In this document: one piece after another, positions 33,731-42,706 of the stretch
Layout: each line of letters starts with the position of its first letter
Position numbering within the stretch: the first letter of the stretch is position 1
Origin: Paenibacillus phytorum
GTDB taxonomy: Bacteria > Bacillota > Bacilli > Paenibacillales > NBRC-103111
Length of the DNA stretch: 64,000 nt
NCBI RefSeq assembly: GCF_013141715.1
Contig: NZ_WHOA01000072.1
Coordinates: 1-64,000 of the forward strand
Direction of reading: 5' to 3'
Made by a program: the position numbers and the translations under genes
The notes under the pieces: generated by a model
What the model was told of the DNA's origin: nothing
Databases searched by the model: none
Seen by the model: the letters and a program-made list of their open reading frames with translations, nothing else

Positions 33731-34507
33731 TTACGATTGCTGGTAATAGTTAATTAAACTAAGCTTGTAAGCGCCTTCGATTACCAGTTCCTTCATTCGA
33801 CTCCAAATCTGTTCATTCCATCTTGTCGACGGAATGGATATACTCATGGCTGCAACGATCTTTTTTTCGGAATTATAGATCGGAGCGGCTGCACATTGGA
33901 TCCCTTGGATCGCTTCACCACGGCTGTACGCTATGTTCTCTTGTCGAATTTCCTTAATATGCGCCATCAGATTCTCCAAGCTGTCAATGGTTTGTTCTGT
34001 CAGTACACCCAACTGCGATTCCGGATACAAGTCCGCAATTTCTTTGTCATTCAGACCGCTTAAGATCATCTTGCCCATCGCTGTTGAATGCAGAGGAAGC
34101 TGCATCCCCAAGTGCGACACCAACCTGACAAGCTGAGTGCTTTGCTTCTCGGCAATATACAGGATTTTATTATCGTTTCGGATGGACAAGTACACCGCCT
34201 CGTTGATCTCATTGACAATGTGCTGGGCGATTTGACCAAATTCAGTTGTCAAATTCGTATTTTGTACGTATTTGGCTCCGATTTCAAACACTTTATAACC
34301 GAGACGGAACGTTTTCCTGGACTCGTCTTTTTCCAGATAGCCTCGACTGATCAGATTTTGCAAAATTTTAAATACACTGCTGGTCGGTAAATCCAACCGC
34401 CGTGAAATTTCATTGAGATTTAACTCCATAACCTCGGCAAACAATTCAAATATATCAAGCACACGATCCGCTGATTTAACCGTCGGATTCTTCTTTTCTA
34501 AGTTCAT
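33731..34507 (-). CDS. IclR-family transcriptional regulator
   Basis: This 258-residue regulator has the IclR winged helix (about residues 10-70, with ADRVLDIFELFAE and SSVFKILQNLISRGYL) and the C-terminal ligand-binding domain, including the SLRNDNK-like turn and IQCAAAPIYNSEKKIVAAMSIS near 205-226. It is embedded in the operon and is the obvious candidate to control it. A 31-bp inverted repeat next to the operon promoter is the likely target. IclR proteins may repress or activate; which applies here cannot be told. GAAGGGG precedes the ATG. Confidence 0.93.
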   Translation of the reverse strand: MNLEKKNPTVKSADRVLDIFELFAEVMELNLNEISRRLDLPTSSVFKILQNLISRGYLEKDESRKTFRLGYKVFEIGAKYVQNTNLTTEFGQIAQHIVNEINEAVYLSIRNDNKILYIAEKQSTQLVRLVSHLGMQLPLHSTAMGKMILSGLNDKEIADLYPESQLGVLTEQTIDSLENLMAHIKEIRQENIAYSRGEAIQGIQCAAAPIYNSEKKIVAAMSISIPSTRWNEQIWSRMKELVIEGAYKLSLINYYQQS

Positions 34508-34575
34508 GCAAACCCCTTCTTCTCTATCGAAATTAAAATAGTAACATACTCATTTTTTTCTGCATTTTCAGTTAC

Positions 34576-34962
34576 CTATTCGTTCTCAGCGGCTGCCCCA
34601 AACGCGATGGCATCGATTTCTACCAAAATATCGAAGTTTAGATCGCAATACACCGTAGTTCGCGCCGGATATGGAGAAGAAAAATAACTTCCGTAAATTT
34701 CATTGAACGATGCATAGAGGTCTCTTTCCTTTAAATATACGTTCACTTTCACGACATCATCCAAGGTGAGACCCGCTTCGGCAAGAATGAGACGAATATT
34801 GTCCAATGTGCGAATGGTCTGGGCTCGCAGATCAGGCCCTACAATTTCTCCCGTCTCTGGGTCCAGACCTCCTTGGCCAGAAATGAAGACGAATCCTCCT
34901 GCTTGGATCGCGGAGGAAAACGGTTTGCCGCTCTGACCGAATGCAACTATCTTTTTACTCAA
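34576..34962 (-). CDS. RidA-family enamine/imine deaminase
   Basis: The 128-residue protein shows the RidA signature: GKPFSSAIQAGGFVFISGQ near the start, DDVVKVNVYLKE near 70, and the Arg-bearing YPARTTVYCDLNFDILVEI near 100-118. RidA proteins hydrolyse reactive enamines and imines released by PLP enzymes, or act as specialised deaminases in pathways. The class III PLP enzyme encoded just upstream makes the link sensible. Translation begins at a TTG directly after the TGA of the SMP-30 remnant, with AGGTGAT as ribosome site. Confidence 0.93.
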   Translation of the reverse strand: MSKKIVAFGQSGKPFSSAIQAGGFVFISGQGGLDPETGEIVGPDLRAQTIRTLDNIRLILAEAGLTLDDVVKVNVYLKERDLYASFNEIYGSYFSSPYPARTTVYCDLNFDILVEIDAIAFGAAAENE

Positions 34963-35106
34963 TCAGATCACCTGCCTGCTCAAATTCGTTTCTTGGTTCC
35001 TACATAAGGACCAGCATCTTCCGGGAATATCCGTTTGGAATGTCTCGATGCGCCCCGTATCCGCTACCGTAATGTAGCATGTACGTCCGTCGATCCCTCC
35101 CGAGTC
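34963..35106 (-). pseudogene. C-terminal remnant of an SMP-30/gluconolactonase-like gene
   Basis: Between the aminotransferase-like gene and ridA, one frame reads without a stop for 47 codons. It includes GGIDGRTCYITVADTGR and then IETFQTDIPG, which looks like the closing beta-propeller blade of an SMP-30/gluconolaconase-family lactonase. It has no start or upstream part: the aminotransferase stop sits directly before it. Its TGA abuts the TTG of ridA, as expected for the true 3' end of a gene once coupled to ridA. I infer that a deletion removed the rest. Family assignment comes from a short segment only. Confidence 0.6.
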
Positions 35107-36435
35107 TTAAGCTCTTGATGTCGATAGTTTCATTTTGTCCAACACCCGATCTATCGCTTGAAGCGTTTCCTTCACTTCTGCCTCACCATGAGCAGTCGAT
35201 ACATACCATAAACCGGTCTGTCGGATAAGCACACCTTCCTCAAGAAGCTTTTCGGTGAAAAAGGTGTAAGCTTGTGTATCCCGTAAATTAAAGGTATCAA
35301 AATCGCTTACTTCCTCACGATCTATAAACATGACGTGAAAAACTGGTCCTAACTGGTTCACCACGCCTGATATGCGCTTATTCTTCAGTAAGGTTCGAAT
35401 TCCTTCAGCAAGCATGACGGCCATGGCTTCCAATTTGGAAAAAGCAAAGCTTCCGTCCTTGGATAACGTGTCGATGACCGTAAGACCAGCAGCTGTGGAA
35501 AGACTATTTCCATTCAACGTGCCCAAATGGAGCACTTTACCTTCCTCAATCAGCTGTAGGATTTCCTTTTTGCCAGCAACAGCGCTTAACGGAATACCAC
35601 CTGCCATTGCCTTTCCGATTGTAACCAAATCTGGCTGGATACCGAATCTTTCGTGTGCACCTCCAAGTCCAAACCGGAATCCTGTAATTACTTCATCCCA
35701 AATCAAAACAATACCCATTCTTGACGTAATCTCTCGCATGAATGCCATATATCCTGGCTTTGGAGCGATACAGCCGGAATTACACATCACTGGTTCGGTT
35801 ATGACAGCAGCGATGTCGTGACTATGCTCGTTCAACGCTTTCTCAAGGGCATCGGGATCGTTCCAAGGAAGCAGAATCAACTCCTGCAGACTGCCGTTGC
35901 TTTGACCCCCCGTACCTGGCGCAGCCGCTGAGAGTAAGCTGTCTTTTTGCACGGACCCGAAATCAGGACTTGGAAAAGAAGTAAAAATGGAATCCGACCA
36001 ACCGTGGTAATGTCCGTAGAAACGAACGATTTTCGTTTTACCTGTATAGGCTCTTGCCAACCTTAAAGCCAGCATTACCGCCTCTGTTCCTGACCCGCTA
36101 AATGCCACTTGATCTGCGCAAGGCAAAATTTCGGTGAGCCGCTTGGCTAAACGAATTTCCCCATCATGTTGTAAACCGTATGTACTTCCGCGAAGAAGAG
36201 CCTCATGAATATTTCGGGTTAAATCTGGATGAGCGTGTCCCAGAATGAGCGGACCGTAGGCTAACAAATAATCAATATACACATTATTGTTGACGTCCAC
36301 CACCCGAGCACCTGATGCATCCTGCACATAAAGCGGCACGGGTTTCATAGAAGAGCGCAAGCTACTGGCAACCCCACCAGGAATATATTTTTTGGCTTCT
36401 TCCATCTTGACTTTGGATTCACTGATAGAAATCAT
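35107..36435 (-). CDS. Class III aminotransferase, glutamate-1-semialdehyde aminomutase-like
   Basis: This 442-residue PLP enzyme resembles HemL and its catabolic relatives. It has SGSGTEAVMLALRLARAYTGK near residue 113, HYHGWSD near 142, and the cofactor Asp in LIWDEVITGFR near 245. The Schiff-base Lys is in TIGKAMAGGIPLSAVAG near 272. A haem role is possible, but its position between an M81 gene and ridA in a sugar-type operon points to a catabolic aminotransferase or aminomutase. It overlaps the M81 gene by 4 bases (ATGA), with AAGGAG before the ATG. Confidence 0.9.
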   Translation of the reverse strand: MISISESKVKMEEAKKYIPGGVASSLRSSMKPVPLYVQDASGARVVDVNNNVYIDYLLAYGPLILGHAHPDLTRNIHEALLRGSTYGLQHDGEIRLAKRLTEILPCADQVAFSGSGTEAVMLALRLARAYTGKTKIVRFYGHYHGWSDSIFTSFPSPDFGSVQKDSLLSAAAPGTGGQSNGSLQELILLPWNDPDALEKALNEHSHDIAAVITEPVMCNSGCIAPKPGYMAFMREITSRMGIVLIWDEVITGFRFGLGGAHERFGIQPDLVTIGKAMAGGIPLSAVAGKKEILQLIEEGKVLHLGTLNGNSLSTAAGLTVIDTLSKDGSFAFSKLEAMAVMLAEGIRTLLKNKRISGVVNQLGPVFHVMFIDREEVSDFDTFNLRDTQAYTFFTEKLLEEGVLIRQTGLWYVSTAHGEAEVKETLQAIDRVLDKMKLSTSRA

Positions 36436-37916
36436 TCCTCATTCTCCTTTTCAGTAAAGTCGAACGGAAAGATAGGTCTCTGCAATTGGCTGTAAGCCAG
36501 ACGATGAAGGCTTGCCGTACAGCATCCCGGCGTATCCGCTTCAATAACTTGCTTAGCATAGGGACCGAATGCGCTCCTCCAGGCAACCGCTGATTTCACG
36601 ACAATAAGGTGGTAGTCGCAAGGATCCAAACCAATGGACGAAATATGTCCTATGTCCCAAGGAGGGACCCGTTCTTCTGTTAGCACTAAGGTGACACGCT
36701 TGGCTTCAACAACCGCCGTTCGTCCCATACGAGCAGAAGATCCCGTCATATAAGGTCCTCTATGCTTGTATTTGCCGTCGAATAGCATGCGAATTTTTCC
36801 ATCAATCGGTACTGGCGAACCGTGTAATTTGTCGCTTTTACCTCCGACACAACAGGCAAGCGAGGCTCCTATACCCAACTCACATGCAAGCTTAACCGCT
36901 TCTTTGTCTCGAATAACAATCAGGCTCGAAACATGATGGCGAAGCAGTGCCGGAAGCAGGTGCGTGCCGTCTGCAGGCGCACCTCCCCCCACATTATCCG
37001 ATCCTTCTACTACAATGATAGGACCTTCTTTCACTAATCCAGCATCCTGGATTGCGTCCTCTCCCGTCTTCTCCCGGAAGCGAAATCGATCTCGATTCTT
37101 CCATGCCAAACCACTCAACTTCTCCGCACAACTACGTGCCAACACCTCGTTCCCGTTTGTCGTCACGACAAACGACATTCCTGCTTGAGGAATATCACTA
37201 TAAGGGAATCCGCCGCATACAGTCACGTTCAGAACCTCAGGGTGACGCTCCATTTGGAAAGCTGCCTCCATAATCTCTTTCATTGCGCCTTCTGTAGTCA
37301 CCATCTTCTGTGGCACAACCAACATATGTGGCCGTGACAGCATCATGATTGGCTTAATCTCCTTGCGAATTTGTCGCATCAGAAGCCGTAAGGCCTCCTC
37401 ACCTCTTTCATAAGCGTCAGTATGCGGGTATGTATCATAACCTATCAGCAAATCACATAAACCAATCATTTCCTCGCCAAGGTTCGCATGAAGATCTACA
37501 GTTACGGCGATCGGGAGTATAAGCCCTGTCTTTTTCCTAATTTCACGGAGGACGGCAGTTTCCATATCTAGATGGTGCTCCGATACCATTGCTCCGTGAA
37601 AAATTATTAATAGCCCATCAATGTCAGGAGTAACAGATCTCACCAATTCGTCAATTACCATTCGCGCTGCATTGCCAGAAACCATACCGCTTGGTGTTGC
37701 CGTGGCGTAAACGCCTGGTAGAAGCTCCACGTTTTCCAACCGGGCTACATCAATTACGCCTCCCATGGTTGTTTTAGTTTCAGCAAATGCACTTAGAAAT
37801 GCATCCCTTCCCCAGGTAGAAGTTACTTGGAAAGCATCCCATTCCGTTAGCCCGGGAGCGAACGTATTCGTCTCGTGGTACACACCCATCACACCGATTC
37901 GAACTCGATTAGACAT
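36432..37916 (-). CDS. M81 family (MlrC-like) metallopeptidase
   Basis: The 494-residue protein matches the M81/MlrC family. The N-terminal part has GVYHETNTFAPGLTEW near residue 11, LIIFHGAMVSEH near 102, and TVDLHANLGEEM near 138, rich in potential zinc ligands, then YDTYPHTDAYERG near 160. The C-terminal MlrC half has the VEGSDNVGGGAPADGTHLL segment near 300. MlrC of Sphingomonas degrades linearised microcystin, but most family members occur in other catabolic clusters and probably cleave unusual amide bonds. It is the first gene after the operon promoter, with AAGGTG before the ATG. Confidence 0.9.
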   Translation of the reverse strand: MSNRVRIGVMGVYHETNTFAPGLTEWDAFQVTSTWGRDAFLSAFAETKTTMGGVIDVARLENVELLPGVYATATPSGMVSGNAARMVIDELVRSVTPDIDGLLIIFHGAMVSEHHLDMETAVLREIRKKTGLILPIAVTVDLHANLGEEMIGLCDLLIGYDTYPHTDAYERGEEALRLLMRQIRKEIKPIMMLSRPHMLVVPQKMVTTEGAMKEIMEAAFQMERHPEVLNVTVCGGFPYSDIPQAGMSFVVTTNGNEVLARSCAEKLSGLAWKNRDRFRFREKTGEDAIQDAGLVKEGPIIVVEGSDNVGGGAPADGTHLLPALLRHHVSSLIVIRDKEAVKLACELGIGASLACCVGGKSDKLHGSPVPIDGKIRMLFDGKYKHRGPYMTGSSARMGRTAVVEAKRVTLVLTEERVPPWDIGHISSIGLDPCDYHLIVVKSAVAWRSAFGPYAKQVIEADTPGCCTASLHRLAYSQLQRPIFPFDFTEKENEE

Positions 37917-37949
37917 TGCGCATTCACCTTCATTCCACTTTATGGAAAT

Positions 37950-37979
37950 AGTATATCACACGATTTTTATTTACATCAA
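37950..37979 (-). promoter_or_regulatory. Promoter of the catabolic operon
   Basis: On the minus strand TTGATG (37974-37979) and TATACT (37950-37955) are 18 bases apart, about 35 bases before the M81 ATG. It is the best promoter seen for the whole operon. Confidence 0.65.
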
Positions 37980-38010
37980 GAAATTTATTTTTCATTTAGA
38001 AATAAACTTC
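37980..38010. promoter_or_regulatory. 31-bp inverted repeat, candidate IclR operator
   Basis: Arms of 13 bases (GAAATTTATTTTT and its counterpart at the right) match at 11 positions around a 5-base centre near 37995. The repeat directly touches the -35 of the operon promoter. Assignment to the operon's IclR protein is inferred from position. Confidence 0.5.
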
Positions 38011-38074
38011 TTGCATATAGATAAACATAACCCTACTTATGGGACACATACCGCTAGACAATCTACGCATATCT

Positions 38075-38118
38075 AACAAAAAAAGAGTGAAGCTGAGAAT
38101 ACTCTCGCTTCACTCTTT
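38075..38118 (-). terminator. Terminator of the accD-accA-pyk operon
   Basis: AAAGAGTGAAGC (38082-38093) pairs perfectly with GCTTCACTCTTT (38107-38118), followed on the minus strand by a T run. Confidence 0.85.
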
Positions 38119-38126
38119 GCTATATC

Positions 38127-39881
38127 CTACAGAACGCTCGCTTGTCCGGAGTAGATCACGCCGACCTCTGGATAAATCGAAACTTCTGTGCCATCTTTGA
38201 TTACTTCTACAGCGTTCTCAACGCCAACGATTACCGGAATACCAAGGCTAAGTGCAACAACCGCTGCGTGTGAAGTAATACCGCCCACTTCTGTAATCAA
38301 CGCTGATGCTCTTTGTACAGCTGGCATATATTCTTTGTCCGTCGATACCGTTACAAGTACAGCACCGTCTACCATTTTTGCATTCGCTTCTTCTGGTGTA
38401 CGAGCCGTTACCACGATACCCGTTGCTGTTTGCATGCCGATACCCGTTCCTTTGGCAATCATCTCACCTACGTGATGAACCTTGATCAAGTTCGTTGTTC
38501 CGGAGCGTCCAACAGGTACACCTGCCGTAATGACAACGATATCACCTAGAGACACGATACCTGTTTTGATGCTGCTTTCTACCGCAAGGTTGAACAGCTC
38601 GTCCGTCGTTTTCGCTTGCACGCCCATCACCGGAATAACACCCCATACAAGGGATAAACGGCGAATGACATGCTCGCTAGGCGTAACGGCAATGATTGGT
38701 GATTTCGGACGGTATTTGGATACCATTCTAGCTGTATATCCACTTTCCGTAGCCGTTAAAATCGCTTTCGCACCCAGCTCCAAAGCTGAGTTAGCTACCG
38801 CTTGAGAAATCGCTTCGGTTACAGTAACTTGTTGCGCTTGCGCTTGACGAAGGAAAATTTCTTTATATTCCAATGCTGCTTCCGCACGCTCAGCGATACG
38901 AGCCATCGTTTGCACGGACTCAACTGGATACTTACCAGCAGCTGTTTCACCGGACAACATCACAGCATCCGTTCCGTCGAACACCGCATTGGCTACGTCA
39001 CTTGCTTCTGCACGCGTTGGACGCGGGTTACGCTGCATGGAGTCGAGCATCATCGTTGCCGTAATAACTGGCTTACCTACGATGTTACATTTTTTGATCA
39101 TTTGTTTTTGAACAACAGGAACATCTTCAGCTGGAATTTCAACCCCAAGATCCCCACGAGCAACCATCAGACCATCGGATACTTCAAGGATTTCGTCTAA
39201 GTTGTCAACGCCCTCTTGGTTTTCGATTTTACTAATGATTTGGATGTGTGAAGCATTGTGTCTTTCCAACAATTCACGAATTTCCATAACGTCACTTGCT
39301 TTACGAACGAAAGAAGCCGCGATGAAATCTACGCCTTGCTCGATACCGAAGACGATATCGTTGGCATCCTTTTCCGTGATACCCGGAAGACTGATTTTCA
39401 CACCTGGCACGTTAACGCCTTTTTTGCTTTTAATCGTTCCGCCATTGACAATACGGCACTCGATTTCAGTTCCACGAATATCAACAACCGAAAGGCCAAT
39501 TAAACCATCATCGATTAGAATGGTAGATCCAACAGCAACGTCACGCGGCAGATTCGAATACGTAACTGAGATACGATCTGCATCGCCTAAGATTTCTTCT
39601 GTTGTTAAAATGATGTGCTTGTCCTGAACAAGCTCAATCGGCTCTTCTTTCAATTTCCCCGTACGGATTTCCGGTCCTTTGGTATCAAGCAAAATAGCTG
39701 CTACTTTGCCTGTCTCAGCGGATGCAGCGCGAAGGTTGCGGATACGTGCGCCGTGCTCCTCAAAATCTCCGTGGGAGAAGTTAAGACGGGCAACATTCAT
39801 TCCCGCTTCTAGAAGTTTTTTCAAATTCTCTTGTGATTCGCTTGCAGGTCCAATGGTACAGACAATTTTCGTTTTACGCAT
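38127..39881 (-). CDS. pyk: Pyruvate kinase with C-terminal PEP-utiliser domain
   Basis: The 584-residue enzyme converts PEP and ADP to pyruvate and ATP. The barrel starts [14 protein letters not shown] and has the GARAE-like catalytic region with [13 protein letters not shown] near 240 and ATMMLDSM near 275. The C-terminal extension (about 475-584) has the phosphohistidine-domain motif [21 protein letters not shown], as in Bacillus-type pyruvate kinases. Its start overlaps the end of accA by 8 bases. In Bacillus pfkA lies between these genes; here it does not. Confidence 0.97.
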   Translation of the reverse strand: MRKTKIVCTIGPASESQENLKKLLEAGMNVARLNFSHGDFEEHGARIRNLRAASAETGKVAAILLDTKGPEIRTGKLKEEPIELVQDKHIILTTEEILGDADRISVTYSNLPRDVAVGSTILIDDGLIGLSVVDIRGTEIECRIVNGGTIKSKKGVNVPGVKISLPGITEKDANDIVFGIEQGVDFIAASFVRKASDVMEIRELLERHNASHIQIISKIENQEGVDNLDEILEVSDGLMVARGDLGVEIPAEDVPVVQKQMIKKCNIVGKPVITATMMLDSMQRNPRPTRAEASDVANAVFDGTDAVMLSGETAAGKYPVESVQTMARIAERAEAALEYKEIFLRQAQAQQVTVTEAISQAVANSALELGAKAILTATESGYTARMVSKYRPKSPIIAVTPSEHVIRRLSLVWGVIPVMGVQAKTTDELFNLAVESSIKTGIVSLGDIVVITAGVPVGRSGTTNLIKVHHVGEMIAKGTGIGMQTATGIVVTARTPEEANAKMVDGAVLVTVSTDKEYMPAVQRASALITEVGGITSHAAVVALSLGIPVIVGVENAVEVIKDGTEVSIYPEVGVIYSGQASVL

Positions 39882-40848
39882 GGTTTCCCTCCTGAGTGAA
39901 TGTGAACCGGCCGATCTCTCTAAATTTGCGGTAACGGTCCTCGAGCAGCTCCTGTTCGTTCATACTTAGCAAATGCTGAAGCTGTTCCCAGATAGCTGTT
40001 TTGATCAATTCTGCTTGTGCTGCTAAATCCCGGTGTGCGCCACCTTTAGGCTCTGGAATAATACCGTCGATCACCTTAAGCTCCAAGATATGATCCGCAG
40101 TAATTTTCATTGCTTCTGCCGCGTGTAAAGCTTTGGAAGCATCTTTATATAAGATGGAAGCCGCGCCTTCGGGACTAATAACCGAATAGATAGCATTCTC
40201 CAACATTAATACCTTGTTACCTACACCTAAGCCGAGTGCGCCGCCACTGCCGCCTTCCCCAATAACAATACAGATGATCGGCACACGAAAAGAGGCCATT
40301 TCCAGTAAATTTCTGGCAATCGCTTCTCCTTGGCCGCGCTCTTCTGCAGCATTCCCAGGGAATGCCCCCTTGGTATCAATAAACGTTACAATAGGTCGTC
40401 TAAACTTGTCCGCTTGACGCATCAAACGCAGCGCTTTACGGAATCCTTCCGGATGCGGACAACCGAAGTTACGAGCAATATTGTCCTTCGTATCTTTCCC
40501 TTTTTGATGACCGACCACCGTAACCGTAATGCCGTTCAACTTGGCTAATCCACCTACAATCGCAAGATCATCTCCATATAGGCGATCGCCATGAAACTCT
40601 ATGAAATCCGTAAAAATAGTTCCAATATAATCAATCGTTGTCGGCCTTTGCGGATGGCGAGCCAACTGCATTTTCTCAGCAGAAGACATACTCGCATAAA
40701 GCTCATCTTCGAGTTCAGCATATCTTTCTTCCAAACGGCGAATTTCCTCTGAAAAGTCAATTTGCTTCTCAGCGCCAAAAGCACGCAGTTCCGCAATCTT
40801 CTTCTTTAGTTCCGCCAGCGGCTGTTCAAACGGCATTTCACCCGCCAT
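39874..40848 (-). CDS. accA: Acetyl-CoA carboxylase carboxyltransferase subunit alpha
   Basis: This 324-residue subunit joins AccD to transfer the carboxyl group from biotin to acetyl-CoA, the first step of fatty acid synthesis. An N-terminal helical part with a coiled coil is followed by the crotonase fold with [29 protein letters not shown] region landmarks at about residues 133-160. The oxyanion-hole region [17 protein letters not shown] lies near 217. It overlaps accD by 11 bases and pyk by 8, so the three genes are translationally coupled. Confidence 0.97.
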   Translation of the reverse strand: MAGEMPFEQPLAELKKKIAELRAFGAEKQIDFSEEIRRLEERYAELEDELYASMSSAEKMQLARHPQRPTTIDYIGTIFTDFIEFHGDRLYGDDLAIVGGLAKLNGITVTVVGHQKGKDTKDNIARNFGCPHPEGFRKALRLMRQADKFRRPIVTFIDTKGAFPGNAAEERGQGEAIARNLLEMASFRVPIICIVIGEGGSGGALGLGVGNKVLMLENAIYSVISPEGAASILYKDASKALHAAEAMKITADHILELKVIDGIIPEPKGGAHRDLAAQAELIKTAIWEQLQHLLSMNEQELLEDRYRKFREIGRFTFTQEGNHA

Positions 40849-41704
40849 AAGTCGCCTCCCCCTGCACTCCGTGCATGTCTAACAGCTTGATTAACGTAGG
40901 ACGCATATCCTTACGGCTCACGACCTTGTCGAGCTGACCATGCTCGAGATTGAATTCAGATGTCTGGAAATTGTCGGGCAGCTTCTGTTTAATTGTTTGT
41001 TCAATAACACGACGCCCCGTAAATCCAAATGGCGCAGCCGGTTCAGCAATAATAATATCGCCTAACATAGCAAAACTCGCAGATACACCGCCGAAAGTCG
41101 GATCTGTAATAATAGAAATAAACAATCCGCCTTCCGCACCGAGCTTGGACAAAGCAGCGCTTGTCTTCGCCATTTGCATCAAGCTTAGAATGCTTTCTTG
41201 CATACGAGCTCCACCTGATGTGGAGTAAATGATAATTGGAACTTTCTTTTGAATGGCAGCTTCGATCGCTCTGGTTATTTTCTCCCCAACAACGGAGCCT
41301 AGTGATCCACCCATGAAGTCAAAACTCATAGCCGCAACAATAACCGGATAGCCACCAATCGTACCTTCCCCGGTCATAATTGCATCTTGTAATTTCGTTG
41401 TGCTCTTCGCTTTATCCAATTTCTCTACGTAATCAGGGAACTCCAGAGGATCCTCGGAGATCATGTCTGCGTCGTATTCCAAAAACTCACCTTCATCGAG
41501 CGTTAATTGGATACGTTCCAATGCGCTTAATCGATAATGATAGCCACAAGCTGTACAGACTTTTAGATTTTTCTCAAGCTCTTTGCTCGTTTGGATCGTA
41601 CCACATTTCGGGCATTTATTCATTAAACCTTCGGGAATTTCCCGTTTTGTTTTCTCGGAAGGAATCGTTGCATATTTACGCTTTTGAAATAAATCCTTTA
41701 GCAC
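40838..41704 (-). CDS. accD: Acetyl-CoA carboxylase carboxyltransferase subunit beta
   Basis: The 288-residue subunit has the N-terminal four-cysteine zinc ribbon (CPKCGTIQ near residue 31 and CTACGYHY near 52). A crotonase-fold carboxyltransferase domain follows, with [11 protein letters not shown] near 111 and [20 protein letters not shown] near 158-177. The start is a GTG. It is the first gene of accD-accA-pyk and lies 67 bases after a small protein gene. Confidence 0.97.
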   Translation of the reverse strand: MLKDLFQKRKYATIPSEKTKREIPEGLMNKCPKCGTIQTSKELEKNLKVCTACGYHYRLSALERIQLTLDEGEFLEYDADMISEDPLEFPDYVEKLDKAKSTTKLQDAIMTGEGTIGGYPVIVAAMSFDFMGGSLGSVVGEKITRAIEAAIQKKVPIIIYSTSGGARMQESILSLMQMAKTSAALSKLGAEGGLFISIITDPTFGGVSASFAMLGDIIIAEPAAPFGFTGRRVIEQTIKQKLPDNFQTSEFNLEHGQLDKVVSRKDMRPTLIKLLDMHGVQGEATYGG

Positions 41705-41771
41705 ATTTCCACCTCTACTTGGCTATTATCTTGAACTTCTGACAAGCCACGTTACTTACTTCTACTTTTCA

Positions 41772-41960
41772 TTATCTATGTAAAATAGAATTGAGCACTT
41801 CCTGTACTTCCTCTAATTCGCCTTCTGGTACGACGATTTCGAACTGATTTTTGGATAAAGAGATACCCCGAACTTGTACGAGAAATCCTTCTTCCGTCAG
41901 CCTCTGTTTAATCCGCTCTGCAATCTTCGCGGTAGGAGCTATGTATATCACCGTCCACAT
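41772..41960 (-). CDS. Small conserved protein, DUF2007-like
   Basis: The 62-residue protein (MWTVIYIAPTAKIAERIKQR at the start, then a VPEGELEEVQEVLNSIL end) has the beta-alpha-beta pattern of small DUF2007-like putative signal proteins. Such proteins are often encoded next to accD in Paenibacillus and sometimes mislabelled. The ATG at 41960 has AGGAGG 10 bases upstream; the open frame extends nine codons further without support. No catalytic residues are visible. Confidence 0.72.
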   Translation of the reverse strand: MWTVIYIAPTAKIAERIKQRLTEEGFLVQVRGISLSKNQFEIVVPEGELEEVQEVLNSILHR

Positions 41961-42106
41961 GAAAAAAAAACCTCCTATGACGTGCAACTACATGGATTAG
42001 GGCAAGTTAGCAACGATGATAATTAACATCCTACATAAGCATAGGCGCACACAATGGAATAATGATATCATAATTTCTCTTTTTCCCGCAACAGAGCACG
42101 TTCATG

Positions 42107-42145
42107 AAAAAAAGTGAAGTCTGAACTATTTGAGCTAGTCCAGAC
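42107..42145 (-). terminator. Terminator after pgpA
   Basis: A 9- to 10-bp stem with one mismatch (GTCTGAACTA with TAGTCCAGAC, 42119-42145) overlaps the end of pgpA. It is followed after five bases on the minus strand by a seven-T run. Confidence 0.6.
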
Positions 42146-42635
42146 GTAATTTACTGCTATAATCAGGCGCATGCTCATTCTGATGAGCGATTCTGGCAGA
42201 AGCGGCAGCCGCTAAACCACAGATCAAATCATCCAGAAAAACATGCACAGAACTTTTATCATCATTCAATGTTCGGATAATACCCATTTTTTCCTTATCT
42301 AAATAGCCAAAACTAGTTAAGCCGATCATTCCATATACATGAACAATGCCTAGGGCCAGAGTTTCATCCACGCCGAACAGGGGTTCATCCGCTTCAAGAA
42401 TCGATTGCAAAGGCTCGGGCAGCAGCTTTTTCTCTGCCAATTCATCAAGAGCAATGCCCGTATAAAGCGTATACTGCACTTCCCGCTTGGCGAGAACAGC
42501 CAGCACACTCTCGATACACACTTCTTGCGATAGTTGATCATTATAGGGCTTTTGCAGCTTGAACACAATTTCAGAGATTTGCTCTACCGTTACACCACGT
42601 CTTTGCAGCAACTGGATCATATGTTGTTCGGTCAT
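42135..42635 (-). CDS. Phosphatidylglycerophosphatase A-like protein (YutG type)
   Basis: This 166-residue protein matches the PgpA family form of Bacillota: an N-terminal EQISEIVFKLQKPY segment near residue 16, ALAEK-like helices, VDETLALGIVHVYGMIGLTSFGYLD near residues 90-114, and a VHVFLDDLICGLAAAAS end near 135-150. Members remove phosphate from phosphatidylglycerol phosphate, although this soluble short form is less studied. The ATG at 42635 has AGGAGG upstream. It lies 71 bases after dnaE. Confidence 0.82.
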   Translation of the reverse strand: MTEQHMIQLLQRRGVTVEQISEIVFKLQKPYNDQLSQEVCIESVLAVLAKREVQYTLYTGIALDELAEKKLLPEPLQSILEADEPLFGVDETLALGIVHVYGMIGLTSFGYLDKEKMGIIRTLNDDKSSVHVFLDDLICGLAAAASARIAHQNEHAPDYSSKLRLD

Positions 42636-42706
42636 AAGTCTCCTCCTACGCATGTATTAAGCCCCTGAAATGCCGGGTTCCTATTCATATGCGGAGGTTG
42701 CTGTCT

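Noticed and set aside
34963-35106. A small complete gene between the PLP-enzyme gene and ridA
   Set aside because: The frame with protein-like content has no start codon with a ribosome site, while its end fits the closing segment of a larger family; a remnant explains it better.
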